Counted from the stretch's first letter, positions 8,592 to 21,249 are shown. The stretch: 64,000 bases of DNA from Bartonella alsatica (GCF_013388295.1 NZ_CP058235.1:1528001-1592000), one strand, 5' to 3'. Notes: generated by a model not told the origin, from the sequence alone. Made by a program: numbers and translations.

Positions 8592-10220
8592 ATGGCACGT
8601 TATATTTTTATTACTGGTGGGGTGGTTTCTTCCCTTGGAAAAGGCATCGCAGCAGCGTCATTAGCGGCATTATTGCAGGCACGTGGCTATCGTGTGCGGC
8701 TTCGCAAACTTGATCCTTATTTAAATGTTGATCCAGGTACGATGTCACCTTATCAACATGGTGAAGTGTTTGTGACCGATGATGGTGCAGAAACTGATCT
8801 TGATCTTGGGCATTATGAGCGTTTTACTGGACGTTCTGCGAATAGCCAAGATAATATCACAACAGGACGTATTTATCGCAATATCATTGAAAGAGAACGA
8901 CGTGGTGATTATTTAGGGGCAACCGTTCAGGTTATTCCTCATGTTACCGATGAAATTAAGAGCTTCATTACTACCGGAAATGAAGAATTTGACTTTGTTT
9001 TGTGTGAAATAGGTGGAACCGTTGGTGACATTGAAGCAATGCCTTTTCTAGAAGCAATTCGTCAGCTTCATAATGAATTACCAAGACATAATGTTGTTTA
9101 TGTACATCTTACATTAATGCCTTATATTTCTTCGGCTGGTGAATTAAAAACAAAACCAACACAACATTCCGTCAAAGAATTACAATCAATAGGTATTGCT
9201 CCTGATATTTTGTTGGTGCGTGCAGATCGTCCTATTCCAGAAACAGAGCGATGCAAATTATCACTTTTTTGTAATGTTCGTTCGAGTGCAGTTATTCAGG
9301 CATTGGATATGCCAACGATTTATGATGTTCCCATAGCATATCATAAAGAGGGATTAGATTCAGAAGTTCTTTCTGCTTTTAGAATGAATCCAATACCTAA
9401 ACCAAAAATGGATCGTTGGGAAGATATTTCACATCGTATTCACCATCCTGAAGGGGAAGTGACAATTGCTGTTGTTGGGAAATATACAGGATTAAAGGAT
9501 GCTTATAAATCGCTAATTGAGGCGATTGCACATGGTGGTTTAGCAAATAAAGTAAAGGTTAATATTGAATGGATTGATGCGGAACTTTTTGAAAGAGAGG
9601 AACCTACATCCTATTTACAAAAAGTCCATGGAATTTTGGTTCCTGGTGCTTTTGGGGCACGTGGTGCAGAAGGAAAAATTCGAGCAATTCAATTTGCGCG
9701 GGAGCGTAAAGTTCCATTTTTAGGTATTTGTTTTGGAATGCAATTGGCCTGTATAGAAGCTGCACGCAATATTGCGCAGATTGAAAGTGCTTCATCAAGT
9801 GAATTTTGCGAAACAAAAAATCCGATAGTAGGTTTGATGACAGAATGGCTCAAAGGAGATGTTCTTGAGAAACGTACACAATTTAGCAATCTTGGTGGCA
9901 CAATGCGCCTTGGTGCTTTTGTGGCTGAATTAAAAGAAAATAGCCATATTGCTAAAATTTACGGAATGACAAGGATTTGCGAGCGACATCGTCATCGTTA
10001 TGAGGTAAATATTGATTATAAAGACAGATTAGAACAGTGTGGTTTAATTTTTTCTGGTATGTCTCCGGATGGTATTTTGCCAGAGATAATAGAATATGCA
10101 GATCATCCATGGTTTATTGGTGTTCAGTATCATCCAGAACTTAAATCACGTCCATTTGATCCACATCCACTTTTTTCTTCTTTTATTGAAGCCACTGTAG
10201 AACAAAGTCGTTTGGTTTAG
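8592..10220 (+). CDS. pyrG: CTP synthase
   Basis: Makes CTP from UTP, ATP and glutamine, the last step of pyrimidine nucleotide synthesis. 542 residues from the ATG at 8592 ([18 protein letters not shown]), the family's usual length and start; an upstream GTG at 8496 lies inside the secG terminator and is rejected. N-terminal amidoligase domain about 1-265 with the P-loop-like [10 protein letters not shown] and the Mg/nucleotide segment [21 protein letters not shown]-terminal class I glutamine amidotransferase domain about 290-540 with nucleophile Cys in GICFGMQ and the catalytic His-Glu in YHPE. The Shine-Dalgarno is weak (AAG in CACCAAGCCC). kdsA follows 35 bases downstream. Confidence 0.97.
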   Translation: MARYIFITGGVVSSLGKGIAAASLAALLQARGYRVRLRKLDPYLNVDPGTMSPYQHGEVFVTDDGAETDLDLGHYERFTGRSANSQDNITTGRIYRNIIERERRGDYLGATVQVIPHVTDEIKSFITTGNEEFDFVLCEIGGTVGDIEAMPFLEAIRQLHNELPRHNVVYVHLTLMPYISSAGELKTKPTQHSVKELQSIGIAPDILLVRADRPIPETERCKLSLFCNVRSSAVIQALDMPTIYDVPIAYHKEGLDSEVLSAFRMNPIPKPKMDRWEDISHRIHHPEGEVTIAVVGKYTGLKDAYKSLIEAIAHGGLANKVKVNIEWIDAELFEREEPTSYLQKVHGILVPGAFGARGAEGKIRAIQFARERKVPFLGICFGMQLACIEAARNIAQIESASSSEFCETKNPIVGLMTEWLKGDVLEKRTQFSNLGGTMRLGAFVAELKENSHIAKIYGMTRICERHRHRYEVNIDYKDRLEQCGLIFSGMSPDGILPEIIEYADHPWFIGVQYHPELKSRPFDPHPLFSSFIEATVEQSRLV

Positions 10221-10255
10221 ATCATAAATTGGATTATTTACTTTTGAGGGATAAA

Positions 10256-12429
<2,174 letters not shown>

Positions 12430-12524
12430 TAGTGATGAGTGTAAAATTTTAAATTGTGATATCATTGAGTTTGTAAGATTTAACTGTAAGACATGTGCGC
12501 AACAATTTTATAGGTGTTAAAAAG

Positions 12525-12932
12525 ATGAGAGGTATAATTATTAGTCAGGATCAGGGGACTTATCTCGTCTCTGGCGATGATGGTAAGCGTTATCAGTTTG
12601 CGACTTGGGATTGGTTAGGAAAAAATCCACCCAGGGTGGGAGATACCGTTGATTTTATGTGTGAAGGGGATACTGTCAATTCTGTTTTTCCATTGTTGCA
12701 ACAAGATTCAAATTCTTCAAAAGTAATGTTAGCACTCATTTGTTGGTTCACTGGTATATTTGGTGTTCACCGTTTTATGGTTGGTAAAGTTAGAACTGGT
12801 GCTTTAATGCTTATTCTATCTTTAACACTTGCCGGAGTGATGATTACAGGGATTTGGACAATTGTTGATTTTATAGTTATTGTTGCTGGGAAGTTTACTG
12901 ACAAAGATGGGAAGAAAATTACACATTGGTAA
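12525..12932 (+). CDS. TM2-domain membrane protein (intact copy of a duplicated unit)
   Basis: 135 residues from ATG 12525 (preceded by AGGTG; the GTG at 12495 is rejected). Residues about 1-50 form a small beta-rich cytoplasmic region (GIIISQDQGTYLVSGDDGKRY...PRVGDTVDF) that could be OB/SH3-like. Residues about 70-125 are a TM2 domain: one helix (VMLALICWFTGIFG), the diagnostic GVHRF turn, then a second helix running into GIWTIVDFIVIVAG. The function of bacterial TM2 proteins is unknown. It is the intact partner of a tandem duplication: a decayed copy lies at 13321-13664, and each copy is followed by an ftsB-like sequence. The downstream gene in the ancestral unit was therefore ftsB. Confidence 0.8.
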   Translation: MRGIIISQDQGTYLVSGDDGKRYQFATWDWLGKNPPRVGDTVDFMCEGDTVNSVFPLLQQDSNSSKVMLALICWFTGIFGVHRFMVGKVRTGALMLILSLTLAGVMITGIWTIVDFIVIVAGKFTDKDGKKITHW

Positions 12933-13084
12933 CATGTTTTCCATTTCAAATAAAATGTAAAGAGTAAATAACATCATTATTTTTCTGTGGTTAATTTATT
13001 AAGTATATAATAATAAATTGCTATGATGTGTGTATTGAATGTTAAGGTATAATTATGCACAGTTGATTAAAAATATCAAAAAAA

Positions 13085-13290
13085 GACTGTGCTATTTTCT
13101 ATGAATAAAACGAGTATGCTAATTGTTTAAGCATGCTTTCTATTACCGCTTATAACGATGGAGAATTTTAAATTACTGGGATAATCCCAAGCTATTTTAA
13201 TTATCACATTTATTCTTGTGGATACGGATTGTATTTATCCGTTAATTTTACCCATATATTATCAAGTCAGCAAAAATTTCCTTATACGTA
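13085..13290 (+). pseudogene. Degenerate ftsB copy (first tandem unit)
   Basis: Aligns by eye with the start of the intact ftsB at 13843. The shared leader AGACTGTGCTATTTT precedes an ATG at 13101, and the core at about 13193-13242, containing TTATCACATTTAT, GTGGATACGG and TTGTATTTATCCG, corresponds to the YFSYHIYHGEYGLYSRS segment of FtsB. The frame is broken at once (ATG AAT AAA ACG AGT ATG CTA ATT GTT TAA) and by small insertions. The coiled-coil half is lost; similarity fades by about 13290, where the second TM2 leader begins. Confidence 0.8.
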
Positions 13291-13291
13291 A

Positions 13292-13664
13292 GTAACAATT
13301 TTATAGGTAGGTAGTAAGGAAGAAAGGTAAAATTATTGATTAGGATTAAGAGGCTTATTTTGTTTCGAGTAGCGATGGTAAACGCTATTAATTCGCAGCT
13401 TGAGATTGGTTAGAAAAAATACTCTGAGATGTGTGATGCCGTTGATTTTGTATATAAAGGTGATACTATTAATTTTGTTGTTTGTCTTTTAGTGTATTGG
13501 AGATCACCGCTTTATAATTGGTAAAATTGGAGTAAGTGTTTTGATGCTTAGTTCCATCTTTATCAGTTAGTGGGGGGCTGAGAGGTAGATCTTGCAAGTT
13601 ATTCGTCACTTATTTTAATAGGGAAATTTACTGACAAAAATGGATATAGAGATACAAAATAGTG
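13292..13664 (+). pseudogene. Degenerate TM2-protein copy (second tandem unit)
   Basis: Nearly the whole length of the TM2 gene at 12525-12932 can be recognised. The leader TAACAATTTTATAGGT (13292-13307) matches CAACAATTTTATAGGT before the intact gene; 13321 onwards matches codon by codon (GGTAAAATTATTGATTAGGA; AGCGATGGTAAACGC; GATTGGTTAGAAAAAAT; GATGCCGTTGATTTTGT), and the end matches at GGGAAATTTACTGACAAAAATGG. It has several in-frame stops, a lost ATG and internal deletions, including much of the first membrane helix region. It lies directly upstream of the intact ftsB, so it marks the ancestral TM2-ftsB order. Confidence 0.88.
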
Positions 13665-13842
13665 AATATCGAATATTATGATATAACAAAGATGATATGA
13701 CATGGCTTGTTAGAGCGGGAGTATTCAGTGTATAATAAGAAAGTGTTTACGTGTATGAATTTAGTAATGAGGTATTAATCAAAATTATGCATAGTTTGGC
13801 AGGAATATTAGGATAATTATACTGTAAAGACTGTGCTATTTT

Positions 13843-14160
13843 ATGTGGACTAAGCAGAAACGCAGATCACTCAAAATGTACTTTGTACTACCACTTATGA
13901 CAGTGGGAGTTTTAGGCTATTTCAGTTATCACATTTATCATGGTGAGTACGGGCTGTATTCACGGAGTGAAGTAAATCAACATATCGTCGAATTAGAAGA
14001 AGAACTTCATAAAGTAGAATCTGAGCGGATATCTATTGAAAAGCGTATTTCTCTTTTACGCAACGGACATATTGAAAGAGATATGTTGGATGAATATATT
14101 CGGAAGAATTTAAATTTTTCAAAGGCGAATGAACTGACAATTCTAATTCCTTGTAAATAA
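13843..14160 (+). CDS. ftsB: Septum formation initiator FtsB/DivIC-family protein
   Basis: 105-residue bitopic division protein of the FtsB/DivIC family, which in the FtsQLB complex links early and late divisome assembly. Residues 12-30 form a single membrane helix (MYFVLPLMTVGVLGYFSYH), followed by the conserved HGEYGL turn and a periplasmic coiled coil at about 45-75 (HIVELEEELHKVESERISIEKRISLLR), then DMLDEYIRKNLNF. It lies between eno and pdhA, the standard alphaproteobacterial position. A decayed paralogue of its first half lies at 13085-13290. Confidence 0.9.
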   Translation: MWTKQKRRSLKMYFVLPLMTVGVLGYFSYHIYHGEYGLYSRSEVNQHIVELEEELHKVESERISIEKRISLLRNGHIERDMLDEYIRKNLNFSKANELTILIPCK

Positions 14161-14300
14161 TATTAAAAGTAAATGAAAGATAACGTAATTTTAAAATGTT
14201 TTAAAACAACAGCCCTATGATAACGTTTGAGTTTTTTGATAATGCTTGTAACTTTTGTTCGTAAAGGTTATTCCTAAATAATCATAAAAGGGAGTTTAGT

Positions 14301-15341
14301 ATGGCAGAAAAATCTAAAAAAAGTTCTGCATCAACGGTGCACACTGCATTATCACACATCACAAAGAGAGCACCAATAGCGCATTTTATAAAAGAAGAAG
14401 AAATAGATGCTTATCGTAAGATGCTTTTAATTCGTCGCTTTGAAGAAAAGGCGGGGCAGCTTTATGGTATGGGGCTTATTGGTGGATTTTGTCATCTCTA
14501 TATTGGGCAAGAAGCTGTTGTTATTGGAACATTGAAGGCAGCAAAAGAAGGAGATCAGGTTATCACCTCTTACCGTGATCATGGACATATGTTGGCAGTC
14601 GGTATGAGTCCGCGTGGTGTTATGGCAGAACTTACAGGACGTCGAGGTGGATTTTCTAAAGGAAAAGGGGGGTCAATGCATATGTTTTCTAAAGAAAAGA
14701 ATTTTTATGGTGGGCATGGCATTGTTGGTGCACAAGTTCCGATTGGCTCCGGGTTAGCATTTTCGAATCAGTATCTTGGTAACGATAATGTGACACTGGT
14801 ATATTTTGGTGATGGTGCAGCCAATCAGGGGCAGGTTTACGAGAGTTTTAATATGGCTTCGCTTTGGAAGCTTCCTGTTGTTTATATTATTGAAAATAAT
14901 CAATATGCTATGGGAACATCAGTTGCGCGTGCGTCTGCAGAAACTGATTTTTCTCGTCGTGGTCTTTCTTTTGAAATTCCAGGTATTGTTGTTGATGGCA
15001 TGGATGTTCGAGCCGTAAAGGGAGCAGCTGATGAAGCAATTTCTTGGGCGCGTTCGGGTAAAGGGCCTATTATACTTGATATGCAGACCTATCGTTATCG
15101 TGGTCACTCTATGTCTGATCCAGCGAAATATCGCTCAAAGGAAGAAGTTCAGAAAATAAAAGAGGAGCATGATCCAATTGATCAGGTAAAGAATCGGCTT
15201 CTTGAACAAGGTTGGGCAAGCGAAGATGATTTGAAGTCTATTGATAAAGAAGTACGTGCGATTGTTGCAGATGCAGCAGATTTTGCACAAAGTGATCAAG
15301 AGCCAGATGCTTCTGAGCTCTATAGTGATGTTTTAGTTTGA
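14301..15341 (+). CDS. pdhA: Pyruvate dehydrogenase E1 component, alpha subunit
   Basis: TPP-dependent decarboxylase alpha subunit of the pyruvate dehydrogenase complex. 346 residues; a hydrophilic N-terminal extension of about 30 residues precedes the core. Signatures: [24 protein letters not shown], the [11 protein letters not shown] and GGSMHMFS active-site loops, the TPP motif GDGAANQGQ...IIENN, and the phosphorylation-loop-like [20 protein letters not shown]. The start ATG at 14301 has GGGAG 8 bases upstream. It is the first gene of pdhA-pdhB-pdhC, 16 bases ahead of pdhB. Confidence 0.97.
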   Translation: MAEKSKKSSASTVHTALSHITKRAPIAHFIKEEEIDAYRKMLLIRRFEEKAGQLYGMGLIGGFCHLYIGQEAVVIGTLKAAKEGDQVITSYRDHGHMLAVGMSPRGVMAELTGRRGGFSKGKGGSMHMFSKEKNFYGGHGIVGAQVPIGSGLAFSNQYLGNDNVTLVYFGDGAANQGQVYESFNMASLWKLPVVYIIENNQYAMGTSVARASAETDFSRRGLSFEIPGIVVDGMDVRAVKGAADEAISWARSGKGPIILDMQTYRYRGHSMSDPAKYRSKEEVQKIKEEHDPIDQVKNRLLEQGWASEDDLKSIDKEVRAIVADAADFAQSDQEPDASELYSDVLV

Positions 15342-15357
15342 TACGAGGGAAGCGAGT

Positions 15358-16722
15358 ATGTCTATTGATATTTTGATGCCTGCGCTTTCACCAACGATGG
15401 AAGAAGGTAAATTATCTAAATGGCTCAAGAAAGAAGGCGATAAAGTTAGTTCTGGTGATATAATTGCTGAAATTGAAACAGATAAAGCGATGATGGAAGT
15501 AGAAGCTGTCGATGAAGGCATTCTTGGTAAAATTTGCGTATTTGAGGGTTCTGAAGGTGTGAAGGTTAACAGTGTTATTGCGGTATTATTGGAGGAAGGA
15601 GAAAGTGTTGAAGATATTTCACAAACTACCGATTCTTTAACGCATAAAAAAACTGATGACAGATCTTTTTCTTCATCAAAACCAGAGCCTCTTGTTTTGA
15701 GTACTATTCCTGATTGTGATATTTCAGCGGGGACACAAATGGTTACGATGACAGTACGTGAAGCGCTTAATCAAGCTATGGCTGAAGAGATGCGGCGTGA
15801 TGAAACAGTTTTTCTTTTGGGGGAAGAAGTAGCGCAATATCAAGGTGCTTATAAAGTTAGCCAAGGCTTGTTAGAAGAATTTGGTGCGCGTCGGGTTATT
15901 GATACACCAATCACAGAACACGGTTTTGCAGGTTTGGCTGTTGGTGCTGCGTTTGGAGGGTTACGTCCCATAGTCGAGTTTATGACATTTAATTTTGCTA
16001 TGCAGGCGATTGATCAAATTGTTAATTCTGCAGCGAAAACCCGTTATATGTCTGGTGGGCAAATGACTGTTCCTATGGTTTTTCGTGGACCTAATGGTGC
16101 GGCTGCGCGTGTAGGCGCTCAACACTCTCAGTGTTATGCTGCATGGTATAGTCATGTGCCAGGTCTTAAAGTTGTTATGCCTTACAGCGCTGCAGATGCA
16201 AAAGGTTTACTGAAGGCTGCCATTCGTGATGATAATCCTGTTATTTTCCTTGAGAACGAGATTTTGTATGGACACCAATTTGAAGTTCCTAAGATAGATG
16301 ATTTTATTTTGCCTATTGGTAAAGCACGGCTTCATAAGCTTGGTCAGGATGTAACAATTGTTGCTTATGGGATTGGGATGCATTATGCGGTTCAAGCGTT
16401 ACCAGAAATTGAGAAACTTGGTATTGACGTTGAGTTAATAGATTTGCGGACTATTCGTCCGATGGATCTCTCGACAATTCTTACTTCTGTTAAGAAAACG
16501 GGTTGTTTAGTAACAGTTGAAGAAGGTTATCCTCAATCATCTGTTGGAACTGAGATAGCAACGCGGGTTATGCAGCAGGTATTCGACTATCTTGATGCAC
16601 CAGTTATTACTATTTCTGGCAAAGATGTTCCCATGCCTTATGCTGCTAATCTTGAAAAACTGGCTTTGCCCAATATTGCTGAAATTGTCGAAGCTGTTAA
16701 GGCTGTGACTTATAGAGCATAA
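15358..16722 (+). CDS. pdhB: Pyruvate dehydrogenase E1 component, beta subunit with N-terminal lipoyl domain
   Basis: 454 residues. Residues 1-80 are a lipoyl/biotinyl domain ([20 protein letters not shown]... ETDKA with the lipoylated Lys), almost identical to that of the E2 encoded next door. After a Ser/Asp-rich linker the E1-beta transketolase-like core runs from about 125 to the end ([65 protein letters not shown]). The fused lipoyl domain is typical of rhizobial and related alphaproteobacterial PDH and absent in most other bacteria. The start GCGAGTATG follows the GAGGGAAG ribosome binding site. Confidence 0.97.
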   Translation: MSIDILMPALSPTMEEGKLSKWLKKEGDKVSSGDIIAEIETDKAMMEVEAVDEGILGKICVFEGSEGVKVNSVIAVLLEEGESVEDISQTTDSLTHKKTDDRSFSSSKPEPLVLSTIPDCDISAGTQMVTMTVREALNQAMAEEMRRDETVFLLGEEVAQYQGAYKVSQGLLEEFGARRVIDTPITEHGFAGLAVGAAFGGLRPIVEFMTFNFAMQAIDQIVNSAAKTRYMSGGQMTVPMVFRGPNGAAARVGAQHSQCYAAWYSHVPGLKVVMPYSAADAKGLLKAAIRDDNPVIFLENEILYGHQFEVPKIDDFILPIGKARLHKLGQDVTIVAYGIGMHYAVQALPEIEKLGIDVELIDLRTIRPMDLSTILTSVKKTGCLVTVEEGYPQSSVGTEIATRVMQQVFDYLDAPVITISGKDVPMPYAANLEKLALPNIAEIVEAVKAVTYRA

Positions 16723-16736
16723 CGGAGGAAAGCACT

Positions 16737-18062
16737 ATGCCCATTAAAATTACAATGCCTGCGCTTTCTCCTACGATGGAAGAAGGGAATTTATCAAAGT
16801 GGAATGTCAAAGAAGGAGATAAGGTTTCCTCCGGTGATGTTATTGCTGAAATTGAGACGGATAAGGCGACAATGGAAGTTGAGGCTGTTGATGAAGGAAC
16901 AGTTGCTAAGATTGTTGTTCCTGCTGGAACGCAAGGTGTTAAAGTGAATACTTTAATCGTCGTTTTAGCAGAAGAAGGTGAAGATTTAGCTGAAGCAGCA
17001 AAGGTTGCAGAATCTTCATCCTCTTTTGCAATAAAAGAAACAGTAGAGGAAAAACAGACAGTTTCAAAGACAACACAGATATCTGCTATATCATCTACTC
17101 AGAAAGCAATACAGCAGGATAAAAAGGACATACGTCTTTTTTCTTCTCCTTTGGCGCGGCGCTTAGCAGCTCAGGCTGGTCTTGATCTATTATTTGTTTC
17201 TGGGAGCGGTCCTCATGGACGTATTATCAAGCGTGATATAGAAAGAGCTGTTAATAATGGTACTTTTAGGGATTCTTGTTCATTACAAAACGAACGACTT
17301 ACAATAGCAGGTGATTCTGACAAACAGATATTGCAATTGTTCAAAGAAGGTGAATACACATTTACACCTCATAGTAATATGCGTAAAACAATTGCCAAAC
17401 GTTTAGTTGAATCAAAACAAAAAGTTCCACATTTTTATGTGACGATAGATTGTGAACTTGATGCGTTATTGGAACTCCGTACGCAATTGAATACTGCTGC
17501 TCCAATAGTTAAAACCCAGGAAAGCTCCAAGCCTGCTTATAAGCTTTCCGTTAACGATATGGTGATTAAAGCTGTAGCACTTTCTTTAAAAGCGATTCCC
17601 GATGCTAATGTATCTTGGCTTGAAGGCGGAATACTTCATCATAAACACTGTGATATTGGGGTGGCTGTTTCTATTGCAAATGGTTTAATTACACCAATTG
17701 TTCGCCATGCAGAGGAAAAATCTTTGTCGATTATCTCCAATGAGATGAAAGATCTTGTAAAGCGTGCACGTGAACGAAAGTTAAAAATGGCAGAATATCA
17801 AGGAGGAACAACAGCTATATCAAATATGGGAATGTATGGTGTGAAAAGTTTTTCTGCTATTCTTAATCCGCCGCATGCGACGATTTTTGCAATTGGTGCG
17901 GGAGAACAACGTGCGGTTGTTAAAAATAATGCATTAGTGGTTGCGACAGTTATGTCGGTCACACTTTCTGCTGATCATCGTGCTGTTGATGGTGCATTAG
18001 CAGCAGAGCTTGCGCGGACCTTTAAAAATATGATTGAAAATCCACTGGCGATGTTAATTTAA
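16737..18062 (+). CDS. pdhC: Pyruvate dehydrogenase E2 (dihydrolipoamide acetyltransferase)
   Basis: Core acetyltransferase of the PDH complex, transferring acetyl from lipoamide to CoA. 441 residues: one lipoyl domain (1-80, lipoyl Lys in ETDKA), a Ser/Thr/Lys linker, a peripheral subunit-binding domain at about 137-172 (FSSPLARRLAAQAGLDL...GSGPHGRIIKRDIERA), and the catalytic domain at about 215-441 (TPHSNMRKTIAKRLVESKQKVPHFYVTIDC; C-terminal active site LSADHRAVDGALAAE with catalytic His and Asp). GGAGGAAAG precedes the ATG, 14 bases after pdhB. The next gene, lpdA, is 224 bases away. Confidence 0.97.
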   Translation: MPIKITMPALSPTMEEGNLSKWNVKEGDKVSSGDVIAEIETDKATMEVEAVDEGTVAKIVVPAGTQGVKVNTLIVVLAEEGEDLAEAAKVAESSSSFAIKETVEEKQTVSKTTQISAISSTQKAIQQDKKDIRLFSSPLARRLAAQAGLDLLFVSGSGPHGRIIKRDIERAVNNGTFRDSCSLQNERLTIAGDSDKQILQLFKEGEYTFTPHSNMRKTIAKRLVESKQKVPHFYVTIDCELDALLELRTQLNTAAPIVKTQESSKPAYKLSVNDMVIKAVALSLKAIPDANVSWLEGGILHHKHCDIGVAVSIANGLITPIVRHAEEKSLSIISNEMKDLVKRARERKLKMAEYQGGTTAISNMGMYGVKSFSAILNPPHATIFAIGAGEQRAVVKNNALVVATVMSVTLSADHRAVDGALAAELARTFKNMIENPLAMLI

Positions 18063-18286
18063 ACTGTTAAAAGTATTTCACCTCAATTGTGTGTGAATAT
18101 AGTATGTTAATATTAAAGAGGCGGATAAAGAAAGCTTGAATGGCGATATTGTGGCCTTTTCTGATCTGATAAAGATGTGTGTGATAAGTTTGGAATGAAA
18201 GATACAAGAAGATTCTGTTATGTTGTTTTTAGTTTTGAGCTTAGAGAATGCATATCTATTTTGTGTATATCCATGGAGGAATTACT

Positions 18287-19747
18287 GTGGCGAATCTTTA
18301 TGATGTGATTGTGATTGGCTCTGGGCCTGGTGGATATGTAGCTGCAATTCGTGCGGCGCAGTGCGGCTTCAAAACTGCGATTGTTGAGCGTGAACATCTC
18401 GGGGGGATTTGTTTAAATTGGGGTTGTATTCCAACCAAGGCACTTTTGCGTTCAGCGGAAATAAAGCATTTTGCTGAACATGCGAAAGATTATGGATTAA
18501 AAATTAACGGTTCAATTGAAGCAAGTATCAAGGATATTGTAGCACGTTCACGGGGAATTTCAGCGCGTTTAAATACTGGCATTGGTTTTTTGATGAAAAA
18601 AAACAAAATCGACATTATTTGGGGTGAAGCAAAATTAACCAAGAGAGCAAAAGGAAGCCAGCTTGCCGAAATTAAGGTTTCTTCATCGTTGAAAAAGATT
18701 ATGCAACCACAAAATCCAGTACCTAAAGGAACATTAGGAGAAGGAATTTATCAAGCAAAGTACGTTGTTATTGCAACTGGTGCACGGCCTCGTTCTCTTC
18801 CTGGGATTGAGCCAGACGGAAAGCTGGTTTGGACTTATTTTGAAGCTATGATTCCATATACTATACCGAAATCGCTTTTGGTAATGGGGTCAGGAGCAAT
18901 AGGTATTGAATTTGCTTCTTTTTATCACGATATGGGAGCTGAGGTGAGCATTGTTGAAATGATGCCTCATATTATGCCAGCCGAAGATGTTGAAATTTCA
19001 ATATTTGCCCGTAAACAGTTAGAGAAAAAAGGTATTCGCATTCTTACTGAAGCAAAAGTCACAAAGGTTGAAAAAGCTTCTGATTCTATCACTGCGCATA
19101 TTGATGTGGAGGGTAAGATAGAAACAATCACAGCTAATCGGCTAATTTCAGCTGTTGGAGTTCAGGGTAATATTGAAAATCTTGGATTAGAGGCATTAGG
19201 TATAAAAACTGATCATGGGTGCATTGTAACTGATGAATGGAGTTGGACAGGTGTGGAAGGTATTTATGCTATTGGTGATGTATCCGGTCCTCCTATGTTA
19301 GCACATAAAGCAGAAGAAGAAGGGGTGATATGTATTGAACATCTTGCAGGTTTGAAGAGTGTTCATCCGCTTGATAAAAGGAAAATTCCAGGATGTACAT
19401 ATTGTACACCACAGGTAGCTTCTATAGGCCTTTCAGAAGTGGCAGCGAAAGAAGCTGGTTATGATGTATGTATTGGTCGTTATTCCTTTTCAGCTAATGG
19501 TAAAGCGATAGCTTTGGGAGAAGATCAGGGATTAGTTAAAACTATTTTTGATAAAAAAACGGGACAGCTTCTTGGTGCACATATGGTAGGGGCAGAAGTA
19601 ACAGAATTGATTCAAGGTTTTGTTATTGCCATGAATCTTGAAACAACCGAGGAAGAATTGATGCATACCGTCTTTCCACATCCGACATTGTCGGAAATGA
19701 TGAAAGAAAGTGTATTGGATGCTTATGGGAAAGTTTTAAATGCTTAA
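18287..19747 (+). CDS. lpdA: Dihydrolipoyl dehydrogenase (E3)
   Basis: FAD flavoenzyme that reoxidises dihydrolipoamide with NAD+. 486 residues from a GTG start at 18287, chosen because GGAGGA (18275-18280) lies 6 bases upstream and the protein then begins MANLYDVIVIGSGPGG; the frame extends 13 codons further upstream without support. FAD-binding GSGPGGYVAAIRAAQ, redox disulfide GGICLNWGCIPTKA, NAD-binding GSGAIGIEFASFY, AIGDVSGPPMLAHKAEEEG, and C-terminal dimer-interface HPHPTLSE-type motif (FPHPTLSEMM). The segment around 140-165 (QNPVPKGTLGEGIY) is the usual insertion of the PDH-linked rhizobial enzyme. Confidence 0.96.
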   Translation: MANLYDVIVIGSGPGGYVAAIRAAQCGFKTAIVEREHLGGICLNWGCIPTKALLRSAEIKHFAEHAKDYGLKINGSIEASIKDIVARSRGISARLNTGIGFLMKKNKIDIIWGEAKLTKRAKGSQLAEIKVSSSLKKIMQPQNPVPKGTLGEGIYQAKYVVIATGARPRSLPGIEPDGKLVWTYFEAMIPYTIPKSLLVMGSGAIGIEFASFYHDMGAEVSIVEMMPHIMPAEDVEISIFARKQLEKKGIRILTEAKVTKVEKASDSITAHIDVEGKIETITANRLISAVGVQGNIENLGLEALGIKTDHGCIVTDEWSWTGVEGIYAIGDVSGPPMLAHKAEEEGVICIEHLAGLKSVHPLDKRKIPGCTYCTPQVASIGLSEVAAKEAGYDVCIGRYSFSANGKAIALGEDQGLVKTIFDKKTGQLLGAHMVGAEVTELIQGFVIAMNLETTEEELMHTVFPHPTLSEMMKESVLDAYGKVLNA

Positions 19748-19822
19748 TAGCTAATTGTATGAAAAATCTTATATTTTGTGATTTTTCATCGGCGTTCCAT
19801 TATTTAAAAGGCAGAGGCTTAA

Positions 19823-20785
19823 ATGGTTACGGTTGTTGATAGAGTTACAAATAGACATCTGCGTCATCCTGAAAAGGCGCATCGTCCGAACACAAGCATT
19901 CAAAAAAAACCAAATTGGATTCGTGTAAAAGCACCAACATCACAGATATATAAAGAAACGCATAATATTGTGCGCGTAAATAAATTGGTGACTGTATGTG
20001 AAGAAGCGGGGTGCCCGAATGTTGGTGAATGTTGGAGTCAGAAGCATGCTAGCTTCATGATTTTAGGTGAGATATGTACGCGGGCGTGTGCTTTTTGCAA
20101 CGTTGCAACAGGTATTCCGCTTGCAGTTGATGATAATGAGCCAGAGCGTGTGGCGGATGCTGTTGCACAGATGGAATTAAAACATGTCGTGATTACATCT
20201 GTTGATCGTGATGATCTTGCTGATGGTGGTGCAGAACATTTTGCGAAAGTTATTTATGCTATTCGGCGAAAAACTCCCAAGACAACAATTGAAGTTCTTA
20301 CACCTGATTTTCGCCATAAAGATGGAGCTTTAGAAACTGTTGTTGCTGCTAAACCGGATGTTTTCAATCATAATTTAGAAACAGTTCCTTCTAAATATTT
20401 AAAAGTTCGTCCAGGAGCGCGTTATTTTCATTCGATTCGGTTATTACAACGTGTTAAAGAACTTGATCCTACAATTTTCACAAAATCAGGAATTATGGTT
20501 GGGCTTGGGGAGGAGCGAAACGAAATTCTTCAATTGATGGATGATTTGCGTTCTGCTGATGTCGACTTTATGACAATTGGACAATATTTGCAGCCTACAC
20601 GAAAGCATCACCCGGTTATCCGTTTTGTGCCTCCTGAAGAATTTGAGTCTTTTGCCAGGATTGGTAAAGTGAAGGGTTTTTTACATATGGCTTCTACTCC
20701 TTTGACGCGTTCATCTCATCATGCGGGCGATGATTTCGCGATTTTGCAAAAAGCGCGTGATAAAAAATTTTCCTTACAGAGATAG
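19823..20785 (+). CDS. lipA: Lipoyl synthase
   Basis: Radical SAM enzyme that inserts two sulfurs into octanoyl groups on lipoyl domains, needed by the PDH proteins encoded just upstream. 320 residues. The auxiliary cluster motif [13 protein letters not shown] (residues about 61-73) precedes the radical SAM motif [30 protein letters not shown], the EVLTPDF segment, and the C-terminal [10 protein letters not shown] with its conserved Arg-Ser-Ser are also present. Length and start are normal. It lies 75 bases after lpdA and 2 bases before the COQ10-like gene, suggesting a lipoate/PDH supply operon. Confidence 0.97.
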   Translation: MVTVVDRVTNRHLRHPEKAHRPNTSIQKKPNWIRVKAPTSQIYKETHNIVRVNKLVTVCEEAGCPNVGECWSQKHASFMILGEICTRACAFCNVATGIPLAVDDNEPERVADAVAQMELKHVVITSVDRDDLADGGAEHFAKVIYAIRRKTPKTTIEVLTPDFRHKDGALETVVAAKPDVFNHNLETVPSKYLKVRPGARYFHSIRLLQRVKELDPTIFTKSGIMVGLGEERNEILQLMDDLRSADVDFMTIGQYLQPTRKHHPVIRFVPPEEFESFARIGKVKGFLHMASTPLTRSSHHAGDDFAILQKARDKKFSLQR

Positions 20786-20787
20786 TT

Positions 20788-21249
20788 ATGCCGACTTTTA
20801 CAACACATCGGCATATAGCTCATAGTGCTCGTGAAATGTTTGATCTTGTTTCAGATATTGAGCGTTATCCTGAATTTTTGCCAATGTGTGAAGCTTTAAT
20901 AGTCCGTTCTCGCAAAGAATGTGAGGGAAAGATATTGCTTCTTGCTGATATGACTGTTGGCTATAAGGTTATCCGAGAAATTTTCACGACCCAAGTATTT
21001 CTTCAGCCAAAGAGACATTTAATAGAGGTTAAATATATTGATGGTCCATTCAAATATCTTGAAAATCGCTGGGCCTTTCATGATATTGAGAATATCAATG
21101 CATGTAATGTAGAGTTTTTTATTGATTATGAATTTAAAAGCAAAATGCTTGGATTATTGATGGGATCAATGTTTGATATCGCTTTTCATAAATTTACTGA
21201 TGCTTTTGAAATGCGTGCTCATCAGATTTATGGCTTTCCGGTAATATAA
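20788..21249 (+). CDS. COQ10/RatA-type START-domain protein
   Basis: 153-residue single START/polyketide-cyclase domain of the COQ10 group. Landmarks are the N-terminal MPTFTTHRHIAHSAREMFDLVSDIERYPEFLP and the YIDGPFKYLENRWAF block in the second half. Mitochondrial Coq10 binds ubiquinone and is needed for efficient respiration; the E. coli relative RatA was described as a ribosome-association toxin. In an alphaproteobacterium next to lipA, the quinone-binding role is the better guess. It is translationally close to lipA (2-base gap). Confidence 0.85.
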   Translation: MPTFTTHRHIAHSAREMFDLVSDIERYPEFLPMCEALIVRSRKECEGKILLLADMTVGYKVIREIFTTQVFLQPKRHLIEVKYIDGPFKYLENRWAFHDIENINACNVEFFIDYEFKSKMLGLLMGSMFDIAFHKFTDAFEMRAHQIYGFPVI

